From Chara braunii (lineage: Eukaryota; Streptophyta; Charophyceae; Charales; Characeae): 37,811 nucleotides of DNA. The notes beneath the pieces are model-generated. The model searched no databases. It was not told the origin of the DNA and saw nothing but the letters and a program-made list of their open reading frames with translations. Positions 31,333 through 37,811 of this stretch are shown in pieces (positions within the stretch are counted from its first letter, which is position 1; each line of letters begins with the position of its first letter). The translations under genes were made by a program, and so were the position numbers. The stretch spans positions 932,647 to 970,457 of the forward strand of contig BFEA01000286.1 in assembly GCA_003427395.1 (NCBI GenBank), given 5' to 3'.

Positions 31333-32910
31333 TTTGATTTGCCTACCGAGACACTCAGGCNAAGAGTCGGAGNTNTNGCNGCGGCTGCACGACTATTCCT
31401 TCAGCCGTGCAATGTCATGAAGGGTTAGGCCCTCACGACACTTCAAGTCAGACACTCGAGTGTCATAAGCGGTACTTGATTTCACGAGGGACCGATTGAT
31501 TATGGGCACTACATAGTACGCCATCATTGCGACTGCTTGCGTACAATCACATTTGCGAGTTGATATGCGATAGCCCTGCGTCCGCGCGGTTTTATACCTA
31601 GTCTCGCGCGCGACGCCTATTCGATTTCTGCGTTGGAAAGTTATGGGTTGGCTACCAAGGGGCTAGGAGCGTTGTGTGCATGTGTATTCGTAAAGAGGAG
31701 TGCGCGTGGTGTGTGGGATTCGTCCTAGTCGATCGATGACGGGTCGCGATTGAGACCTCAGCCCCCCCAAGATGCCGATTCGCGTGCGGGTTCGATAAAG
31801 GCGTATTACCGCGCATACTCCCTATGCTACAGCGAAAGAGAAACGCCCTCGGCTGGTCCACCTCTGCGATTGCAACTAACTAGCTTTCGTACTGTGGGCT
31901 GGTAGCTCGGCGGGGATACGCCCACCGAAGGGAGGTGACAGCTCCCATAAGGTGTAGGTAAGTCGTGCCTCGCGTAGGCCCTATCCTGTCGTAGGGGCTA
32001 GCAAGAGGTATGGCTGGCACACTCGGCCGGAGCGGCTTGTGGAAGCTCCATGTATATTGCGATGAAGGGTTCTAAAAACCAACTCCTGCGTGATGAGGCC
32101 GGGAGGGTCCCGCGCTGCCCCCGTGCGGTGCCGGACCGATGCGCCCGACAACGCTCTATGTGAGGTGGGTGCGCTCCGTCCTCGGTCCACGTCAGCCGTA
32201 CCTCAACCAAACACACTTAAAGCTTGATGAACTCCTCGCGTCACAGGATCCAATGGGGAGAATGAAGAAGGGAGACAACAAGAGGCTTTAGACAGTAGGA
32301 AAGGCGAGGATGGATGTCGGACTGCCAGATGGTAGGGAAGGTGGAGGGGAGATAAAAAACGGAGATCGGTGAGAGACTCATTGGGGATGGGGGAAGGGAA
32401 CGAGGACAGGGAGTTCCGTCGGCGGATCGCGCTGATACATCCGAAGGCCGTCGTACTTGATTGCACGTGACGTCGTTATCGTATCCCCGGGACGAGCCAG
32501 CAGTTGAGTCCACTCCACAAGTGGTTAACGGGGACCCCCACTTTTCGGCCCTGGGTAACGATGAATGATCCTAAAATTAGGGTTTCGGGGTCAAATTTTG
32601 TGTTTTTTTGGAATTTTGTTTTTTGCCTGTTTTTGTTTTAGGACAAGTTTGCTGTGAGTCAAATTTGGTGTCATTTGGGTTATTAGAATTTGTGTTGTTA
32701 ATCATCTTGAAAATCCTGAAATTTTGATGAAGTTATTTTTTGGGTAAAATTGCCTGAAAATGCACTTTTGAGTGACTGTTTTATGTGTTTTTAATTTGTT
32801 TTTTTTGTTTTTTTTTTAAATAATATGTTAGTAAGAAATGCACTCTATAGATTGGTGTGAAGTTTGCTTGGGATGACCTTATGTTTTTTTTGTGAAAAAT
32901 GGGGGGTCGG
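31333..32910. other. No gene recognised
   Basis: 31.4-32.5 kb is GC-rich with unrecognised short frames. 32.56-32.90 kb is strongly T-rich with GTTTTTTGCC/TTTTTTGTTT runs, directly 3' (minus sense) of the retroelement ORFs. No clear polypurine tract or LTR end was found here. Confidence 0.4.
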
Positions 32911-33273
32911 TTAACCTTTTCTCGTCCACTCGGCGATCAGATCGTTGGCCCACGTGCACAACAATGTCTTCACCGCCGAATGTCGTAAGGGAAGGAGCGT
33001 GGAGAGATCGCCGCTGAAGTTGATAATGACTGATATGCGGCTGACACCTGGCACCGCTCGCTGATGAACTGCTACTGCCTCGGCCAGTACCGCCACGTCA
33101 GGCCGGCCTTCGATTCTGAACACCGCCGCTGCATACACGCCTTCCGTGCAGAAAAAGTGCGCAAGCCGCCGAAGATCTGGACTGAGGCGGGGATGATGGA
33201 CTTGCCGGATCGTCAATCGATCACGGGGCGCAAGCGATGCTTCGCTGAGGGCTCTTTCCTCCATAAAACTCAT
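32911..33273 (-). CDS. Small ORF downstream of pol, overlapping it by ATGA
   Basis: 120 codons starting MSFMEERALSEASLAPRDRL, ending TRKG. Its ATG (33273-33271) overlaps the stop of the preceding pol-frame ORF (TGA, 33272-33270) in an ATGA arrangement. There is no known domain; it has a hydrophobic, valine-rich middle (GVYAAAVFRIEG). It may be a genuine extra ORF of this retroelement, translated by reinitiation, or a frameshifted pol tail. It has no internal stop, unlike the neighbouring pol. Confidence 0.45.
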   Translation of the reverse strand: MSFMEERALSEASLAPRDRLTIRQVHHPRLSPDLRRLAHFFCTEGVYAAAVFRIEGRPDVAVLAEAVAVHQRAVPGVSRISVIINFSGDLSTLLPLRHSAVKTLLCTWANDLIAEWTRKG

Positions 33274-34568
33274 GGCGATGGCGAAGGTGGCGGGGAGGCA
33301 GAGAGGGAGCAAGAAGAAGAGGGAGATTCCGGGAAGGCAGAGCCGTCGTCGTCGGCTTCCTCAGAGGGAGAGACCGATGAAGAAGGAGATGGGGTAGAGG
33401 GGAGGAGGCGAAGATAGGACACGTGGCGTGTGATCGGACGGGCCAATCGACTGCCAAAGACCTCGGGGGCAAGACGCACGGTGTCCACGCCGTTAGGCCC
33501 GAGCTCGATTACCCGATATCGCCCGAAGAATCGTGGCACTAGCTTACCCTAGCGAGCACATTTTCTTACCTGCACCACGTCCCCCAATTTGTACTGGGGC
33601 CGCGGACCCGCATTCCCATTTCGGGCCTCGTAGCTTCGGACCTGTCGGCCTTGGGATAGTTCGGTCATTTTCTATCGTTTTCGGGCTAGTCTGGGTAGTG
33701 ACTGTTCTATTAGCTCTAGGTGCCGTTTGGCCTTGTCCCTAGTCGTGACCCTGGTGGGTCGTCGGTTCAAGGTAGACTCATCTGGGAGGCTTGGTATCGA
33801 AACGCAAGCGACGCTATTGGTCCTTAATTGGAAGGGACTTAGCCCCGTCGATTCGTGGGGCGTTCCGCGATGGACCGCCAGGATGTGGTTGACGATATCG
33901 GGCCAGGGCCTTGGATCCCGTGCCGCGACATTTTGTCGCAATGCTGTCTTTATCACTCGGTTAGCGTTCTCGACCAGCCCATTGGATTGTGACATGTGGG
34001 GTGCAGTGTTCCGTATGGCGACGCCATGTAGGACCACATTCCTTAGCACTTCTCCCCTGAATTCAGCCCCATTGTCGGTCAGGATCTCTTCCGTATCCTG
34101 ATGCATCCCGAGGAAACGGTTGACGTATCGCGCGATTTCTGTGGCTTGCCGCGTGCGACAAGGGTATGCCTCGATCCATTTTGAGAAATGGTCGACAAAT
34201 ACCAATAGGACTGAATATTCGCAGCTATTAGGGCCAGGAGGTACCACTATGTCGGTAGTGTCCATGCTCACTCTTTGAAACGGTCGTTCGACTACTGTGG
34301 GTACTATCGACCTTGGGGGCTGGATCGACGCTTTATCAACGGCGCAGACTTGACAGTTGGCGACGATGTATTTCACATCGTCGCGGATATTGGACCAGTA
34401 CCACTCATTTTTGTCGATAACGGACTCCATAATTCGTACGGCAAAATGAGTCGCAGTTTCCTCGTGCACTGTCCACATGAACGGATGCGGCACAACCATC
34501 CAAATCCCACTGCCGTCTGTTTTCCGTTTTTCTAATTTGCCCTCTATCCATCTGTAATCCCGAGCCCT
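33270..34568 (-). pseudogene. Ty3/gypsy integrase with in-frame stops
   Basis: Zinc-binding H2C2 (VHEETATHFA...CQVC), then the catalytic core with D in SMDTTD, D in ILTDNGAEF and E in SNGLVE. The last D and E are separated by 34 residues, one fewer than the usual 35. The C-terminal barrel (QYKLGDVVQV ... FFGRYRVIELGPNGVDTVRL) typical of gypsy integrases follows. The frame is cut by TAG at about 34553 (upstream of the zinc domain), TAG at 33672 and TAG near 33551. It ends with a Ser/Pro tail and TGA at 33270. Integrates element cDNA in functional relatives; here dead. Confidence 0.9.
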
Positions 34569-35006
34569 CTAGTTGGCCCTCCTCCGATCTTCCTTGGTGA
34601 AATCTTGGAGGGGGTTGCCAACCAAGGTGGCAATCAAGGCAATATCAGTCCATACTTCGGCCCTTTTAAACCTCCGGGTCTTTTCCAACCCTTTTGACAT
34701 GGCATCCAAAAAGCGAGCCTCGGTCGGAATCTTGTCGGTCCGGCACAAGGGCCACAACCATGGTTTACTACCGTTTTTGTATTGAATGCACGAGTCGTGG
34801 GCTCGTGCGACACACTGTCGGCAATCTATCCAATCAACATGCCCTTCCCCGTTAGGACGCATGGAGACCGAGTATACGAGGGAGATAGCTTCACAAAAAT
34901 AGCAAAATTTGTCAGGCAGGGAGAGGAGGGACGAAGAGGAAAGGGGAGAGAGAGGGGTAGTGGGGTTACCTCCGTCACCCATCGCCACTGTTTTGCTTCT
35001 TGCCAC
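34569..35006 (-). pseudogene. PHD-finger-like cysteine cluster between RNase H and integrase
   Basis: In the same frame as the integrase, separated only by one stop. Shows C-x2-C (CYFC), then C-x2-C-x4-H-x2-C (CRQCVARAHDSC), then WLWPLC. This resembles the PHD-type C4HC3 order, with the seventh ligand apparently changed from C to W. Preceded by a Ser/Leu-rich linker, followed by a basic, charged segment ending KEDRRRAN. Canonical Ty3/gypsy pols have no zinc finger here apart from the integrase H2C2. A PHD assignment is inference from spacing. Confidence 0.5.
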
Positions 35007-35259
35007 GTGGGAGAACTGCCACTTGTCCGTACTTAGGCTCGTTGGTCAGGTCCGACTCTTTCCACAGTGTAATTTCCTCGCCCTTGGGTACTTTGGCAGG
35101 TCGATGTAGACGTGTAAGTCCGTCCGCGTTGCTGTGTCGCTCCGTCTTTCGATGGACGATATCGAAGTCGTATTCTTGCAGTCGCACCGCCCAACGGCCA
35201 ATCATGCCCGTGTAGTTGGCGATCTTCTTCAAAGCTAGCAGAGGCTCGTGATCCGTAAT
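34975..35259 (-). pseudogene. Ty3/gypsy RNase H C-terminal fragment
   Basis: TDHEPLLALKKIANYTGMIG ... RWAVRLQEYDFDIVHRKTER ... NADGLTRL matches the conserved end of gypsy RT/RNase H. The fragment begins precisely at the right LTR-like repeat, so the reverse transcriptase, protease and gag expected upstream are missing. The frame then differs by one from the following cysteine-rich ORF. Confidence 0.88.
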
Positions 35260-36717
35260 TGCTCCGTAAGCTTCGATTATACGAGGTGCAACCATATCAC
35301 AACCTAATCGTGAGACGAGCAAAAACGAGAACAAAATCAATATCGGGGCAAAATTATTATCCCCTCTACAGCCGCATCTGATGCCAGTAAAGATTCGACA
35401 CAATCAAAAGCAAGGACAAGGATTCTCAGCGAGAAGATAGACAAGCAAGCATAGCATCCATACATCCACACATTCAGGAATCATGCACACAATGCAATCG
35501 AGACGGACATCGCAAGGACAAGTGTGAGCAAAAACCCACGTTCAGATTCCAAAAAGCCGAAACGAAAACAAGAACGGGCAAACCCCCCGGAGCCGCAATC
35601 AAAATGTATGTGCACAGATGAAGAGGGGGAAGAGACAAAGAAACAACAAATCTGCGTCCATCGACCTCAACTCTCTCCTCCTCTCTTTCTCTCTTCTTCG
35701 ATGCGGACAGTCCGTCGTCACGCACCAACCCACGCACCCGTCAGATTCGCCCGTGCCCACAGTCCGTCGTGGCCCACGTCAATCCCGAGCGTTCGGCACC
35801 AGCTCGTCGGGTCGCCCAACTCCTACTCTACTCACCTCTTACTTCGCTCGTGTGCCGACCCTTCCTGATCGCGCAACCCCGAGCTTCCAACAACGGGTTA
35901 AGAGAGCCGACTAATCGCGCAGCCGAAATTTATAGCGTGCATGCATGCGAGAAGAACACGGAATTACCAGGACTTAGAGAGCGGGGATTAGAGAGGGAGC
36001 GTCTGTGTTCTGCATGATCGGGCCGCGGCGTGGGGAACGTAGCCCTTCTCCACGCATCAATCCGAGCATACAAGCCGCGACTTACAAAGATTTCAGCGAA
36101 AGAAAGAGAGGGAGGGCGGGAAAGACGAAGTGCAAGAAGGAAGATACAGTTACAATGGTGCCCGCCCAAAATTACAGTTACGCACACGATTAAGGGCGCC
36201 CACTAATCAGAGTACCGTTGCAGCCGCATGAAGAAGCGCGTAGACAAAAGGCGCCGCGCGGCAAGAAAATCCTAATTACGGAATTCCTAAATTCATATCT
36301 AATGCGGAAAGCAAAAAACATGAACTTCAGGGGGAAAGTCCGAAATTCCGAGAGCTATCGGGGCTCGACAAAATTCGAAAAAGATGCAAAAGAAATTTCA
36401 AAAAGAACGAAGCGAATTCCCGCGCGATGTCCTCGCCCAAAAAGGTCGAAACCGAAACGAAGGAAACGACGTTAACATTTATTAATCGCGCGCGTGGGGG
36501 CGAGCCAGCCATTCATCCGACCAATCAATCATCCGGCCATCCCAGGACACACCCAACTCCGAACCCAGTCATACGAAAAGAAGCGACGAAAAGGCAAGGG
36601 TACTGATGCAATTTTCCACCGATCCCAATTTCCCGCAATTGGCCCAACCTTTCCAGCTTAGGACCCCTCGTTGCAACCACGCAGAAAATTGCGCGTTACA
36701 GAAAGTGGTTCCTCACA
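35260..36717 (-). mobile_element. LTR-like repeat, right copy (1458 bp)
   Basis: Near-identical to 21620-23074, with the same TG...CA ends and TATA-like word (about 35925-35935, minus strand). Its left edge splits the RNase H codons of the adjacent pol (GAI|TDHEPL reading). No target-site duplication is visible at either side (GTAAT left, AACGC right). Confidence 0.75.
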
Positions 36718-37811
36718 AACGCAGCAATCCCGAACAAGGCAAGTAAAGCTAAAAATGTGGATGCAACAATCACCCCCCCCCCCCAAACAAGCACGCCCAT
36801 CAAAGACAAGCATCGGTTGTCATCGTTAATGGCGATGGGCGGCCAATTTTGATGGCAACCAATCCGAACCTTCCACAACAACTTTCCCGTCTGCACAGGG
36901 AAAGGGATGCACAGAAGCCGGCACTGGTGCACCATCGACGGACGACCATCCGTCCAATGCCCACGCACGTTGGCCGTGTCGCTCTGGCAAGCGATCGTCA
37001 CGCACTATGATGCCGCCAGCAAAACGTGGAACAACACCCGCCACGTCGGCAACATCCGGTATCAAGCTCCACCTTCCACGACAGACGAATGCAGGACGGA
37101 TGGCACGGAGCACTTCACCACTGATGTCCACCGCCACAGGGGTTGCTGCGTGCACGGAAGATGGGTGAGTGACGGAGGCACAGGTTTCAGCAACAATGCT
37201 CCGCAAACACCCAACAGTGTTCAGGACCGTTCTGCGGTCAGACAGCCTCCCGGCATGCACGTACTTGTCGACGATGGCATGTGCACGTCGGCATGCTGAC
37301 GTCCACGCTGCAGGACGACAATGTAGCTAGCGGAAGACGTGCATGGAATCCGGTGGGTAATGGGGCGACGACGACAGAGGCACGCCCAACCTTGGGCGAT
37401 GGCTATCAATACGCGCTTGCATGCAGATCACCGTCACAAAAACTTGCATGCTGCGGGATCGATGGACGACGACAGGCAGATGACGACAACGGCATGCAGC
37501 CCCCTGCGTTGGAGCACCGGTGCCTTTTGCCAATTCGAAACTTGAATTAGCGGATTGTTTCCCGCCCGATTGTTTTTTTTTTTTTGCAGCCGCACTGGGG
37601 TGGAAGGCCCCGGGCCCGGTACTTAGGGTCACTCGGGAAAAAACGGGTAACCTCAGGAAAATATATGTCCAATTGATTTCTTCTTCTTTGTGTGATCAAA
37701 TTTCTTTTTGTCGTCTACTGGCTGTCCTTCCACCCACCCAAGCACACACGTCCCACCCAGCGACCCACCACTCACCCACCCACCGACCGACCCACACTCC
37801 TACGCCCCACC
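36718..37811. other. GC-rich flank with overlapping open frames on both strands
   Basis: Minus 37260-36826 and plus 36907-37299 are open opposite each other; I recognise neither. A minus frame running into the LTR edge encodes a hydrophobic helix (VIVASTFLALLALFGIAAFV), but it crosses a C12 homopolymer and starts at a non-ATG codon. The end (about 37728-37790) is a degenerate CACC/GACC repeat. Confidence 0.35.

Noticed and set aside
31860-32200. Ribosomal RNA fragment
   Set aside because: GC-rich and RNA-like in feel, but no conserved rRNA core sequence could be recognised.
21620-36717. One intact 15-kb LTR retrotransposon
   Set aside because: No target-site duplication, primer-binding site or polypurine tract found; RT missing; gag-like ORF on the wrong side of pol.
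36826-37299. Protein gene at the right end
   Set aside because: Frames are open on both strands, neither has a recognisable domain, and the hydrophobic minus-strand frame depends on a non-ATG start and a C homopolymer.

Overview
The window looks like nuclear DNA of a repeat-rich green-lineage eukaryote (a land plant or streptophyte alga; a charophyte such as Chara is plausible but inferred, not shown). The grounds are a plant-type K+-stimulated H+-pumping pyrophosphatase (V-PPase) split by spliceosomal introns, Ty3/gypsy coding remains, tRNA-derived SINE-like units, miniature inverted-repeat elements and long dinucleotide microsatellites. No bacterial gene organisation is present.

1-20 kb, minus strand: the 5' part of a V-PPase gene. 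Exon 1 is 19416-19171 (82 codons) and exon 2 is 1983-133 (617 codons). They are separated by an intron of about 17.2 kb. A second intron opens at 132, and the C-terminal exon(s) lie beyond the left edge. The giant intron holds at least seven copies of one MITE family, several other long inverted repeats, SINE-like units, minisatellites and many microsatellites. A partial duplicate of the 3' end of exon 1, donor site included, sits just inside the intron. The start codon abuts a long GA tract.

20-37.8 kb: a retrotransposon graveyard. Two near-identical direct repeats of about 1.46 kb (21620-23074 and 35260-36717) have TG...CA ends and look like LTRs. Between and beside them lie minus-strand remains. 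One is a frameshifted, acidic, gag-like ORF (24899-23319). The other is a decayed Ty3/gypsy pol: an RNase H fragment cut exactly at the right LTR, a PHD-finger-like cysteine cluster, an integrase, and a small extra ORF overlapping the pol stop by ATGA. The order of parts and the lack of target-site duplications point to a nested or rearranged structure, not one intact element.

The most unusual part is 28.3-31.4 kb, an AT-rich island inside this GC-rich retroelement sequence. It carries two successive arrays of structured repeats. Array A (28871-29557) has eight hairpins with a conserved 19-nt core and stems that differ from copy to copy but still pair. Array B (29851-30393) has five units of about 122 bp that each fold into a stem enclosing a second hairpin. 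A plausible 109-nt GT-AG intron lies just upstream and several further perfect hairpins lie downstream. I recognise no known RNA family; a structured non-coding transcript is the leading hypothesis.
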